From positions 1 to 64,000 of the forward strand of contig JBKQLU010000044.1 in assembly GCA_052326585.1 (NCBI GenBank): a DNA stretch of 64,000 nucleotides. The letters are read 5' to 3'. Shown one piece after another: positions 35,573 to 43,816 of this stretch. The stretch's first letter is position 1. Each line of letters begins with the position of its first letter. Source of the stretch: JAPLJC01 sp052326585 (GTDB lineage: Bacteria > Desulfobacterota > Desulfobaccia > Desulfobaccales > 0-14-0-80-60-11). The notes beneath the pieces were generated by a model. That model had not been told where the DNA came from. It did no database searches and was given only the letters and a program-made list of their open reading frames with translations. The translations under genes and the position numbers were made by a program.

Positions 35573-36352
35573 CTAAACCAAATAGTTCATTGTCAGAACC
35601 AAGAGCGGAAAGGCAGTCAAAAGCAGGCCCAGGCGCAAATCCGGGGAGGGAACCGGCCCCGTAAAATAGGCCGGAACCATAATCTCCTCACTGTAGCCCC
35701 GCGAGACCATGGCATGGTATATTTTTGTGCTGCGGTCCAGGGATTTTGTCAGGACATGTATGGCGATGTTTCCGACATTACGGATCCGCTCCATCCAAGA
35801 GAGCCTGCGAAATGTCCTGCACATCTGGGCATGGCGCATATTGCGAGCCACTTCAGCCATGATGAAAACATAGCGGAACATCATGTCTGCAATATCTACT
35901 ATGATGCCCGGAAGCTTGAAGATGCGCAAAGTCTCCAGGATCTCCACCATGGGCGTGCTGCATGAAAGCACGCAGGCCATCGTCACCGCCGCCATAATCC
36001 GCAGCATAATCAATATGCCGCGCCAGATACCCTCGGAATAGATCACCAAAGGAAAAGGCTTCGTGAGCAAGGTCGCCAGCGGATGGCTGCCATTGGTAAA
36101 GAGCAGGGTAAGGAAAACCAGCCAGGCGACTCCGAAGGGGATGAACAAACGTAGAGCCAGGAGGCGCCAGGGTAGACGCAACGTAGAGAATATGGCAATG
36201 GCAGCCACCCATAAGGCGGCTGCCAAATACCAGTGTCTTACAACCGCGGCAACAATAATGGCAACCAGGAAAAACACGGTCTTCACACGCCCGTCTAGGC
36301 GCCGCAATGGCGTGTCCAGAATACCGACCGATTTGAAAAAATCTAGATCCAT
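35573..36352 (-). CDS. cbiQ: Cobalt/nickel ECF transporter transmembrane subunit CbiQ
   Basis: 259 aa with four to six hydrophobic segments and the Ala-Arg-Gly-like coupling regions typical of CbiQ (here MVSRGYSEEIM near the C terminus and MAEVARNMRHAQMCRTF). The N terminus LDTPLRRLDGRVKTVFF matches the family opening. It links CbiO to the CbiMN substrate unit. The gene lies 14 bases before cbiO and 5 after cbiN. Confidence 0.93.
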   Translation of the reverse strand: MDLDFFKSVGILDTPLRRLDGRVKTVFFLVAIIVAAVVRHWYLAAALWVAAIAIFSTLRLPWRLLALRLFIPFGVAWLVFLTLLFTNGSHPLATLLTKPFPLVIYSEGIWRGILIMLRIMAAVTMACVLSCSTPMVEILETLRIFKLPGIIVDIADMMFRYVFIMAEVARNMRHAQMCRTFRRLSWMERIRNVGNIAIHVLTKSLDRSTKIYHAMVSRGYSEEIMVPAYFTGPVPSPDLRLGLLLTAFPLLVLTMNYLV

Positions 36353-36357
36353 CGTTA

Positions 36358-36708
36358 TTACATACCTTTGTCCTGCGGTGTTTCCTCTTTCCCGGCATTT
36401 TTACCGAAGAGCACGGTCCACTGGTGCCCCACAATTATTCCTACGAAGAAATTGGCGATGGAAAAAGCTCCGACCTCGGCGTCCCCCGGAAGCTCAACGA
36501 ACGGATGAGATTTGCTGCCGGCGATCTCGGATGCCATGGCATTGACTTTATCGTCGGTGCCGTTGCCTTCCATCTTGTGACTGGCCATGTACTTGCCGGA
36601 TATGAATATGCCTGTCAGGAAAATGAACATCACCAGTAGCATCACTTTAGAGAAGCTGTCAAACCAGTCAACGGCAGGTTTCTGGGTCTTCATCGTTTCA
36701 GCGGGCAT
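36358..36708 (-). CDS. cbiN: Cobalt transport protein CbiN-like subunit
   Basis: Small membrane protein, two hydrophobic helices (VMLLVMFIFLTGIFISGKY and IANFFVGIIVGHQWTVLF) around an extracytoplasmic loop, as in CbiN. Start placed at 36708 (MPAETMKTQK), since AAAGGAG lies at proper distance and the ATG follows the cbiM stop by one base. An upstream ATG at 36723 overlaps cbiM. Sequence conservation of CbiN is low, so the call leans on position and topology. Confidence 0.78.
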   Translation of the reverse strand: MPAETMKTQKPAVDWFDSFSKVMLLVMFIFLTGIFISGKYMASHKMEGNGTDDKVNAMASEIAGSKSHPFVELPGDAEVGAFSIANFFVGIIVGHQWTVLFGKNAGKEETPQDKGM

Positions 36709-36709
36709 A

Positions 36710-37393
36710 CTAGCTCCTTTCAATTATTGCTTTTTCGCTCTCCATCAAGACGCCGGGGATCAGATCCGGGCGCCTGGCGACCATCACCTGAACCACCACC
36801 GCGGTGAATATCGCCTCCACAATTGCCAAAGGAAGCTGTGTAGGGCCGTAGCCCATAAAGAATATCAGCCACTGCTTAATTAGCGGCACATTCCCGTGAA
36901 GGCTGATGGCAAGCTGCAAAGCACTGACCAGATAAGTGGCAAGGTCACCGAAGAATCCAGCCAAACCCGCCGCCAGCCAAATCGGGGAACCAAACATCCT
37001 GAAGAGTTTCCAGATAAAGAAGCCGATAAACGTACCCGCAATTCCCATCGAAACGGTATTGGCGCCGATCGTCGTTATCCCGCCATGTCCAAGAAATATC
37101 GCCTGGAAAAATAGGACGATGGCGGAAATAACAACTGTGGCGAAGGGGCCTACGATAATCGCAGCCAGCGGAGTACCGCAGGGATGAGAGCACGATCCGG
37201 TCACGGGTACTGGCAGGTGCATTGCCGAAATCACGAACACGGCTACTCCCACCATGGCGAGAAACGGCTTATAATACAAATTTTCCTTAACCCTTTTTTT
37301 GATTTCCATGACACCGGGCACAATCATTGCTGCTGTGGCGGCATACCAAACGGCACACGCCTGCGCAGTTAAGATGCCATCTTCAATATGCAT
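36710..37393 (-). CDS. cbiM: Cobalt/nickel ECF transporter substrate-capture subunit CbiM
   Basis: 227 aa starting MHIEDGIL, where the free N terminus and His2 bind the metal in CbiM/NikM proteins. Other family stretches are MHLPVPVTGSCSHPCGTPLA and FFQAIFLGHGGITTIGANTV. About seven membrane segments. The metal may be Co or Ni; the cobalamin riboswitch upstream and cbiK downstream favour Co. Confidence 0.95.
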   Translation of the reverse strand: MHIEDGILTAQACAVWYAATAAMIVPGVMEIKKRVKENLYYKPFLAMVGVAVFVISAMHLPVPVTGSCSHPCGTPLAAIIVGPFATVVISAIVLFFQAIFLGHGGITTIGANTVSMGIAGTFIGFFIWKLFRMFGSPIWLAAGLAGFFGDLATYLVSALQLAISLHGNVPLIKQWLIFFMGYGPTQLPLAIVEAIFTAVVVQVMVARRPDLIPGVLMESEKAIIERS

Positions 37394-37571
37394 TTTGCTC
37401 CTCCTTTTCCATCCTCATTTTTAGCAGGAATTTCCACGCCCGCTAGTACAAGAGGAAGGTTTTGTAAAACTTAGTTATGACCATTTTGCCGGCATGACTG
37501 TCCTTGCGCAAGTTGCCCCAATCTGGACTGCCATGCTCCACTAGCACCACCGCAAAAGAGAGCTTTTTTGC

Positions 37572-37886
37572 TCAATGCAGCACCCTTCCATGCAAGCAAG
37601 CGCCTGATGGGTCTTCCGCCACCCGAGCCACGCCCGTAAGGCGCACCGATGGACAAATGAGGCGCAGATGGTCGTGCTCCGGCGTGGTTACCAAAAGGTG
37701 GATCGATTCGCATCCCAGCCTCAACAGGAAATGCCAGGCATCATCCAATTCCAGGACTCCAGGCTGTGAGACCACAACTTCCATGGGGCCTGTAGGTAGG
37801 CTGAGCCCCTGATACCGGGTCCCGGCTTTCAGGCCATCCGGCGGTTCCCCGCCCAGTAAAAAAATTATTACTCCTTGTGTCATCAT
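37572..37886 (-). CDS. Small DAWH-motif protein, first gene of the cobalt operon
   Basis: 104 aa, start at ATG-ATG (37886 or 37883) after GTGGAGGGC. The opening MMTQGVIIFLLGGEPPDG and the motif LDDAWHFLL, then IHLLV and VRLTG, match the paralogue at 33454-33711. The C-terminal tail (about 20 residues, with one Cys and two His) is unique to this copy. No recognised family. It lies immediately downstream of the cobalamin riboswitch terminator and 178 bases before cbiM, so a role in cobalt handling is likely. Confidence 0.7.
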   Translation of the reverse strand: MMTQGVIIFLLGGEPPDGLKAGTRYQGLSLPTGPMEVVVSQPGVLELDDAWHFLLRLGCESIHLLVTTPEHDHLRLICPSVRLTGVARVAEDPSGACLHGRVLH

Positions 37887-37946
37887 GCCCTCCACGATAG
37901 TGAGATAAGGGAGCCCGAGGCACTCCGAGGCATGATCCACCCGGAC

Positions 37947-37979
37947 AAAAAAAAACCTTGGGCCCGTGTGGACCCAAGG
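37947..37979 (-). terminator. Intrinsic terminator of the cobalamin riboswitch
   Basis: On the minus strand CCTTGGG (37979-37973) pairs with CCCAAGG (37962-37956), followed by nine T. It is placed between the aptamer and the first gene, so it probably serves as the expression platform. Confidence 0.8.
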
Positions 37980-38074
37980 ATTGCACCCAGTTTGCTTGAT
38001 CCCTGGCTGGCTGAGGAGATTTGCCATCTCTCCGCAGCCACTGCCCTCCCAATGCCTCGTTGGGGCAACAGTTC

Positions 38075-38242
38075 AGCTTACAGGCAGGTCTTCTGATTCC
38101 CGGATCTTTCTATTCCCTGCGCCTTCCCGTCCTCTTAAGAAAGGATAGTGGCTCTGTGCAGGTTTCGTCCCCGGTTACAGCGGCGGGACCACGCCGGTTT
38201 TACACCGGCTTCCCTTTTAAGCCCCGAAGGGCGCCTGTATGC
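38075..38242 (-). ncRNA. Cobalamin riboswitch
   Basis: Minus-strand sequence contains AAGGGAAGCCGGTGTAAAAC, CCCGCCGCTGTAACCGGGG, GAGCCACT, and the B12-box-like CAGAAGACCTGCCTGT, in the order and spacing of the cobalamin aptamer. It precedes the DAWH-cbiMNQO-cbiK operon, which would be shut off when adenosylcobalamin is plentiful. Confidence 0.95.
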
Positions 38243-38255
38243 TCAATTTTATTGC

Positions 38256-38283
38256 ATCATAGATAAATTTTCCCCTTTGTCAA
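38256..38283 (-). promoter_or_regulatory. Promoter of the cobalamin-riboswitch operon
   Basis: Minus strand: TTGACA (38278-38283), 16-base spacer, TATGAT (38256-38261), about 14 bases before the aptamer. Confidence 0.75.
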
Positions 38284-38529
38284 GAAGAAAAAGTGGATGG
38301 GACACTTCTTCGCGGTCGTCTCGAATCGGGAGGTCGACACTGGTCCATCATATTTGTTTTGGCTAAATTGTTCATAAAGTTTGCCATGAGCGAAAATTAT
38401 TTGCGCAGAAGTAGAAGTTCCAGATATGGAATGGATAGGGGAAGGTTAAGGATCTTGATAAGTTCCCAGTCATAGCTGTTATCTGGCTAAAAGCCTCTTC
38501 CTCCATTTGTTAAATAACTGCCGCTCCGC

Positions 38530-40761
38530 TCAAAAGTGGGCGGTCAGCGCGAGACGGAAAGTGCGCGGCTCTGCTGCATGATACGTGAAGTCGTTGACGC
38601 CTTGGGCCGGCTCCCCCGGCAGCCGGTTGGCGTAATAGTAGGTGATATCGGGGGCTTTCGTATTGAGAAGGTTAAAGATATCTCCTTCGATCTCCCAGGT
38701 CGGGTTGATTTTGTAAATGAGGTTAAAGTAGAGCAGAGTGGTATTGCGGGACCATTCGCTGCCGTCCTGGACGAGAGGGCGGGGGCCGAAATAGCGCAAC
38801 CGCAGGGTGGAGGTAAAACCGTAGATATCGTGCACCGTGACTCCCGAGTTGATAATCATGCCCGCGGCCTCGGGGACGTAACCTCCTCCGACGGGGTGTC
38901 CGCGGTAAAATGCCTGGGATTGGGCAAAATCGGCATCGATCGTCAGCCACTTCGTCGGTGTGTAATAGTTCGCCCACTCTACGCCATAGCGGCGACTGGG
39001 GCCAGTCGCTTCGGTCGTTCCCGTATCTCCGTCGAACACCAGTTCGGAATCGAGGTCGAGCACCCAACACGTCACCGTGCTTTGCAGGTTCGGGATGGCA
39101 AGCGTGCGCACGCCGACCTCGCCTCCTTGCGAGCGCGGCAGCGGCTTGGCCCTGCTCAGCTGGAGGCCGGTGGTCGGATCGAGGGTGGTGTTCGCGCCGC
39201 GCGCGTCGTTGGAGTGGAAGCCTTGGCCGGCGTTGAGATAGAACTCCGTCTGGTCCCAGGGGCCGAAGATCGCGGAAAGTTTCGGCTCCGGGACCGTGGC
39301 CAAGACAGTGCCGCTATTGTTGGAAAGGTAGGTTTCGTTACGCATCATGTAGAAGTCCTGGCGATAGCCCGCAACGGTGCGAAACCACGGAAGCCATTGT
39401 ATCTTGTTCTCGAAGTAGGGCGCGGCGCTGGGTTCCTCAACATTGTCGACCCGGACGACGCTGATCACCTCGCGGTTCATGGTGTGAAAAAGACCGTCGT
39501 GGATTATGTCGTCGCGAATGTCGAGCCCGAGGGTGTTTTGCATGGGAAAGTTGCCCCAATTGCCGAACCAGGTGCGGGTGGCTTTGAGTCCCTGCACCCA
39601 GCGGGTGTCCCTTTGCTCGAACTGGTCCCCATGGACAGGATCATTCAAGAAAAAGGTGAAATCATTCCAGAGACCCATATTGTAATAATAAGCATATGCC
39701 ATGATTTTAGTCGCGGAGTTATTACCGGTCTGGTGCCATTCACCCTCCAGGGTATAGCGGTCCGTAAAACCTCCGTCCGTCGGGGAGAGGTTTCCGAAAC
39801 GCGAGACGAGCCCTTCCGCCACGGCGCGCTCAGGTATCTGGTTGGTCGCAGTCCACGTGGGGGCGTTATAGCCCATGGCGGTCACGCTAAAGCCCTCGCT
39901 CTTGGTCCCTTGGCTATAGGTCATTACTCCATTGTACTTCATATAATTTTCGGGGGTTACCCATGGCCCGTCGGTGTGCACTGTTTCCAGGGCAAAGAGG
40001 AGGTTGCCCGGCCCGAGCTTCACCGAGTCGGCCAGCAACCCCCGCTCGTAGTTCCAGCTTCCGTATTCGACTTTGGCAATCCCGGTGGGAAGCGTCTTAA
40101 AGTAGTCAATGAATACAGAGCCCGCGGAGCCGAAGTCGCCCACGTTTGCGAAGTAGGGTCCTTTCTGGTAGTCAATTTTCTGGATCAATTCAGGGATGAG
40201 AAAGTTGAGATCCGTGTACCCTTGTCCATGGGCGTTCGTGGGCAGGTTGATGGGAACCCCGTTGACAAAGACGGCTATGTCGGTGCCGTGGTCGAGGTTA
40301 AAGCCCCGCAGGAAGTACTGGTTGGCCTTGCCGTCAGCGCTATGCTGGGTGACGATGAGTCCGGGCACGGTCTCGAGGACCTCTCCGGGCCGCGAGATGG
40401 GGAGCTGTTGTATTTCTTTGGAGCCAACCGTGCCCTGCGATGAGCTATCAGCAATGCCGAGCATACTGGTGCTGCGCTCCTCCACCAATATCTCGGGCAA
40501 TTGCTCTGTGCCTTTTGGGAGCTGGCCAATTTCATAGGTAAAAGCCCCTGCGGCCGGCGCCCCGCCGGAGGTGCCCGCACCGGACGTTTGGGCTGGGTTC
40601 TTGGGGACCTGGCCCGCCTTAGCGGGAGAGGTCACCGCAGGGACAGTTTGCTCCGACACGTCCCCGGCGCTGGGGGTTCCAGCTTCCTCCGCAGCCCAGG
40701 CACAGGCACTCAGGGCTATCCAAACCATGCAAGTACAAATAAGAGATGCTGCCCTTGCCAT
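38530..40761 (-). CDS. TonB-dependent outer membrane receptor
   Basis: 743 aa with a signal peptide (to about AWAAEEA), a TonB-box-like region, a plug domain (TVGSKEIQQLPISRPGEVLE, GLIVTQHSADGKANQYFLRG, HGTDIAVFVNGVPI) and a barrel ending in the outer-membrane terminal Phe (LALTAHF). Its neighbours (cobalt operon with cobalamin riboswitch, exbB-exbD-tonB divergently) suggest import of a metal chelate or corrinoid. The plug is not clearly BtuB-like, and there is no cobalamin riboswitch in its own leader, so the ligand is open. The leader and first codons are tandemly duplicated upstream. Confidence 0.88.
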   Translation of the reverse strand: MARAASLICTCMVWIALSACAWAAEEAGTPSAGDVSEQTVPAVTSPAKAGQVPKNPAQTSGAGTSGGAPAAGAFTYEIGQLPKGTEQLPEILVEERSTSMLGIADSSSQGTVGSKEIQQLPISRPGEVLETVPGLIVTQHSADGKANQYFLRGFNLDHGTDIAVFVNGVPINLPTNAHGQGYTDLNFLIPELIQKIDYQKGPYFANVGDFGSAGSVFIDYFKTLPTGIAKVEYGSWNYERGLLADSVKLGPGNLLFALETVHTDGPWVTPENYMKYNGVMTYSQGTKSEGFSVTAMGYNAPTWTATNQIPERAVAEGLVSRFGNLSPTDGGFTDRYTLEGEWHQTGNNSATKIMAYAYYYNMGLWNDFTFFLNDPVHGDQFEQRDTRWVQGLKATRTWFGNWGNFPMQNTLGLDIRDDIIHDGLFHTMNREVISVVRVDNVEEPSAAPYFENKIQWLPWFRTVAGYRQDFYMMRNETYLSNNSGTVLATVPEPKLSAIFGPWDQTEFYLNAGQGFHSNDARGANTTLDPTTGLQLSRAKPLPRSQGGEVGVRTLAIPNLQSTVTCWVLDLDSELVFDGDTGTTEATGPSRRYGVEWANYYTPTKWLTIDADFAQSQAFYRGHPVGGGYVPEAAGMIINSGVTVHDIYGFTSTLRLRYFGPRPLVQDGSEWSRNTTLLYFNLIYKINPTWEIEGDIFNLLNTKAPDITYYYANRLPGEPAQGVNDFTYHAAEPRTFRLALTAHF

Positions 40762-40925
40762 AAATTCCTCCTTTCAGGTCCTTGGAACTCCAGCCACCCC
40801 AGGAAAAGAAAAGCCACGAAAATCAGGCGGCGTTCTGCCGCGGACCTTCGTGGCCACTCAAAACCTGTCTACGATCTTTTCTATTCGGGCAGACTTCCTG
40901 CCCCCCCGACAATTTTTAGTTTACT
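40746..40925 (-). repeat. Leader repeat copy A (5' leader and first codons of the receptor gene)
   Basis: Contains the receptor start ATGGCAAGGGCAGC, its AAGGAGG site, and a strong hairpin. On the minus strand GCCACGAAGG...TTCGTGGC encloses GCGGCAGAACGCCGC and is followed by TTTTCTTTT, so it can terminate the leader. Direct copy at 40942-41115. Confidence 0.8.
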
Positions 40926-40941
40926 TAAGCGTCTTTAAGAA

Positions 40942-41115
40942 GTGCTGCCCTTGCCATAAATTCCTCCTTCCGGCTCCTGGAACTCAGGCCACCACAGGAA
41001 AAAAAAGCCACGAAAATCAGGCGGCGTTCTGCCGCTGGACCTTCGTGGCCACTGAAAACCTGTTGGCTATCTCTTCTTTGCGGGCGGACTTCGTGCCCCC
41101 CGATAAGTTGCCGGT
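40942..41115 (-). repeat. Leader repeat copy B with orphan start codon
   Basis: About 85% identical by eye to copy A, including AAGGAGG, ATGGCAAGGGCAGC and the GCCACGAAGG...TTCGTGGC hairpin with nine T. After five shared codons the frame runs LLKDA and stops, so the start codon now opens a 10-codon mini frame. Confidence 0.8.
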
Positions 41116-41215
41116 TATATAGCGCCTTACTGAAATGTTGTCAAGCAATAATTCAGCGGGAAGGGAACCAAGCAATGCATCATTTACACCGGATGGGCTG
41201 GGAAAGCGATTCTGG

Positions 41216-41245
41216 TTGACTTCCGATGCAGGAGAGGGCTATAAT
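41216..41245 (+). promoter_or_regulatory. Promoter of exbB-exbD-tonB
   Basis: TTGACT (41216-41221), 18-base spacer, TATAAT (41240-41245). Confidence 0.75.
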
Positions 41246-41249
41246 TTTT

Positions 41250-41363
41250 GCCATTCAGGGAGATTGAACTCCCTGAAGATCGAACTAACCAGCGCAATAA
41301 AGTAAATCCAAGCCATGAAGGCTCAATGGTCCGGAAGGACCGCAGCCGCATGGCTTTTTTTTT
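41250..41363 (+). promoter_or_regulatory. Structured leader with terminator before exbB (possible regulatory RNA)
   Basis: First a perfect hairpin TTCAGGGAG-ATTGAA-CTCCCTGAA, then an unpaired stretch, then a three-tier terminator: AGCCATG (41311-41317) with CATGGCT (41349-41355), an inner GGCT/AGCC and GGTCC-GGAA-GGACC, followed by nine T. It is placed between promoter and ribosome site, so it must be read through for expression. No known riboswitch class recognised. Confidence 0.65.
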
Positions 41364-41374
41364 AGGGAGGATAC

Positions 41375-42070
41375 ATGGACATAACCAAGGCCCTGCTCAA
41401 TTTGGCCCAGGGCGGGAGCGCGTGGGTGCTGTGGCTGCTCCTGGGATTGAGCGTCGCCTCAGTGGCGATCATCATCGACAAGGCCCTGACCTTTTACCGC
41501 TGCCGCTTTGACCCGGACCGCTTTGTGGCCGAGATCGAACCTGCTTTCAAGCAAGGCGACTGGCCCCAGGCCGTTTCCCGCTGCCAGGCTGAATCCGGTT
41601 TGGAAGGCCGGGTGCTATTGGCGGGCCTCAACGAGATTCCTTGGGGCAAAAGTGCGGTCCAGGACATCATGGAAGGCGAGCGGCTCAGGATGGTCCTCTT
41701 CCTGGAGCGGCGCTTGAGCTTCCTGGGCACCCTGGGAGCCAACGCCCCCTTCATCGGCCTATTCGGCACCGTCCTGGGCATCATCCATGCCTTCAAGGAC
41801 CTGTCCCTCACCGAGGGGGGCGGCGGCCCGGCAGTGATGGCCGGCATCGCCGAGGCACTGGTAGCCACTGCGGTGGGTCTCCTGGTGGCCATCCCCGCGG
41901 TGATGATGTACAACTTCTTTCATCGCCGCCTGCACGTGGTCCAGGAGCGTTCCCGGTTTCTCGAGCAGTTGCTCCTGGCCCATCTGGACCGTGACGCCGG
42001 GACCGGGGAGATTGCCCTCCCGGATACCGAACAGTCCAAACCTGCCGGCCAGGCCGGGAAGCTGGCATGA
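41375..42070 (+). CDS. exbB: ExbB/TolQ-family proton channel subunit
   Basis: 231 aa, three membrane helices: one near the N terminus (WVLWLLLGLSVASVAIIIDK) and two in the C-terminal MotA/TolQ/ExbB domain (LGANAPFIGLFGTVLGIIHA, then IAEALVATAVGLLVAIPAVM). Uses the proton motive force to energise TonB. It overlaps exbD by the ATGA tetranucleotide. The gene set is divergent from the TonB-dependent receptor, which it presumably powers. Confidence 0.93.
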   Translation: MDITKALLNLAQGGSAWVLWLLLGLSVASVAIIIDKALTFYRCRFDPDRFVAEIEPAFKQGDWPQAVSRCQAESGLEGRVLLAGLNEIPWGKSAVQDIMEGERLRMVLFLERRLSFLGTLGANAPFIGLFGTVLGIIHAFKDLSLTEGGGGPAVMAGIAEALVATAVGLLVAIPAVMMYNFFHRRLHVVQERSRFLEQLLLAHLDRDAGTGEIALPDTEQSKPAGQAGKLA

Positions 42071-42462
42071 AAGGCAACATCCACGGGCCCATTACCGAGA
42101 TCAACATGACCCCTTTCGTGGACATCGTGCTGGTCATCCTGATCATCTTTATGTTGACGGCCACGGTGATGATGCCCCGCACCTTTGCCATCGCCTTGCC
42201 CAAGGCCAGCCAGGCCGATAAGCTGGAGAGCATCCCCATTATCATCAGCATAGACCGGGAGGGGCATATAGCCGTGAATGGGATCAAACTGGCCCAGGAC
42301 AGCGACTTCGACAAGGTCTTCGAGGCTCAAAAACAGGGCAAGGAGCCCCAGGCGATCATCGCGGCGGACACCGATACCCATCATGGCCGGCTGATTGAAG
42401 TGATCGACCGCCTCCGGGGCCTGAAGGTGCAGCGCATCGGCATCGAAGTTGATCAAAAGTAG
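42067..42462 (+). CDS. exbD: ExbD/TolR-family biopolymer transport protein
   Basis: 131 aa with one N-terminal helix carrying the essential Asp (INMTPFVDIVLVILIIFMLT) and a periplasmic domain. Partner of ExbB in TonB energisation. Start coupled to the exbB stop. Confidence 0.93.
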   Translation: MKGNIHGPITEINMTPFVDIVLVILIIFMLTATVMMPRTFAIALPKASQADKLESIPIIISIDREGHIAVNGIKLAQDSDFDKVFEAQKQGKEPQAIIAADTDTHHGRLIEVIDRLRGLKVQRIGIEVDQK

Positions 42463-42465
42463 CGC

Positions 42466-43305
42466 ATGGGAGAACGCTTTCAGTGTTGGGGTGATGTCTG
42501 GCAAGACCGGGGCGCCTGGTTTTGGGCAGTGCTGGCTTCTCTGCTGGCGCATGGCCTGTTCGTAGCGGTCGTGGTGGCAGTCTTTCAGGGAGGACCATCA
42601 AGGCCGCGAATTGTGGTGCCGGTGGAAGCCGTTACCCTGGTGCCCTTCAACCCGGGACCAGCCGGAGGTGGCGGAGGCCGGCCCGCCCCGGTGGCCAAGC
42701 CCGAGGCCGCCGCGCTCAAGCCGGCGCCCCCGAAACCCCAGGCCAAACTCTTCAAGCCTCCCAAGATCAAGCGGGTTCCGCCGCCACCGTTGGAACCCAG
42801 CGCCGCGCCGGTAATCCCTATACCGGCGCCGCCAGCCGCGAGCACCAGAGCTAAATCTGCGCAAACCGCAATCACTAGCAGCAGGGCCATTGGCCCAGGG
42901 GTCCCGGGCGGCCTCCCGGGTACGGGCGAAGGGGGCCAGGGCGGAGGACTGGGAACCGGGACCGGCGGTGGTATTGGCCAAGGTGAGGGGCCTGGCTCAG
43001 GGGCCGGTTCGGCGCTCCAAGGCTATCTCAAAGAGGTTCGCCGGCTGTTGGAAGAGCAGAAGGAGTATCCTCTCATGGCCCGTCGCCGCCAGCTCCAAGG
43101 AGTAGTGGTGCTGGAGTTTACCATCGCCGCCGGCGGCGAGATCGAATCCTATGGGGTCAGCCGCTCCTCGGGGCAAGACCTGCTGGATGAGGCCGCCAAA
43201 GAAACCATTCGCAGAGTCGGCCACTTTCCCCCATTTCCCGCCAACCTGAACCGTCGGAAGTTGTCCATCGCAGTCCCCCTGGCGTTCCACTTACGTACTG
43301 ATTAG
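42466..43305 (+). CDS. tonB: TonB energy-transducing protein
   Basis: 279 aa: N-terminal membrane helix (AVLASLLAHGLFVAVVVAVF), a Pro-rich and then Gly-rich linker spanning the periplasm (about 45-180), and the C-terminal TonB domain with YPLMARRRQLQGVVVLEFTI and VGHFPPFP. Translated three bases after exbD. The Gly-rich stretch (GGLPGTGEGGQGGGLGTGTG) is longer than usual. Confidence 0.92.
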   Translation: MGERFQCWGDVWQDRGAWFWAVLASLLAHGLFVAVVVAVFQGGPSRPRIVVPVEAVTLVPFNPGPAGGGGGRPAPVAKPEAAALKPAPPKPQAKLFKPPKIKRVPPPPLEPSAAPVIPIPAPPAASTRAKSAQTAITSSRAIGPGVPGGLPGTGEGGQGGGLGTGTGGGIGQGEGPGSGAGSALQGYLKEVRRLLEEQKEYPLMARRRQLQGVVVLEFTIAAGGEIESYGVSRSSGQDLLDEAAKETIRRVGHFPPFPANLNRRKLSIAVPLAFHLRTD

Positions 43306-43390
43306 ACACAGACCCTCGGAGAAAAGGTCGCTCAGGTGGAAATGTAGGTAAAAGAATCGGAGGCTTAGATGGAAGCCCGATAAGCGATAT

Positions 43391-43460
43391 CTTGCCAGAA
43401 TCGGCACCTATCAGTGGGGTGGAAAAATTGCAGATATAATATCAATATCAAGTCCTGGGA
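43391..43460 (+). repeat. Dispersed intergenic repeat, copy a
   Basis: CTTGCCAGAATCGGCACCTA, TCAGTGGGGTGGAAAAATTG, CAGATATAATATC. Similar copies at 44851, 52499, 54396 and 58811. Confidence 0.7.
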
Positions 43461-43507
43461 GGGTTAGCCGCGGTGGGCTCTGATGAACCTAAAGCGCATT
43501 CCACAAA

Positions 43508-43690
43508 CTACTTTTTGTCATTGGGGAGACCCAAAGGGAAATTTATCATACCTTCTCCGGCAAACGACCCCCCTTGGACGACACGACAATCTGCTTGATT
43601 AACTGGTTGTGAGAGGGGTACCCCCGCACAGCCAGAAAAAAACAATGCCAGCACACCGGCAAAAATAAATTTCGCCAAGAGCAATTTCAT
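43508..43690 (-). CDS. Small predicted lipoprotein (60 aa)
   Basis: Start at MKLLLAKFIFAGVLALFFSG behind AGGAAG. The signal sequence ends in the lipobox FSGC, so the mature protein would begin at Cys and be lipid-anchored. The mature part has one more Cys (ADCRVVQGG). No family recognised. It lies alone between repeat copy a and mscS, on the same strand as mscS. Confidence 0.6.
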   Translation of the reverse strand: MKLLLAKFIFAGVLALFFSGCAGVPLSQPVNQADCRVVQGGSFAGEGMINFPLGLPNDKK

Positions 43691-43816
43691 TTGCCAACTT
43701 CCTATCAATTCAGTTAGTAAGGCGCAACTTATGCCACCGCAGTTTAAAAATGGGTCCTTTTTTCCTTAGGTTAACTCCGCAAAGCTCGTAGCAGGTATCT
43801 GTTTACGCATAGCAAC

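Noticed and set aside
38536..40443. 635-codon plus-strand open frame
   Set aside because: It is antisense to the TonB-dependent receptor, whose domains and signal peptide are clear. The frame has no family match and arises from GC-rich codon bias.
40746..41115. Cobalamin riboswitch in the receptor leader
   Set aside because: GCCACT appears only on the wrong strand, and the other conserved blocks of the aptamer are absent, unlike 38075-38242.
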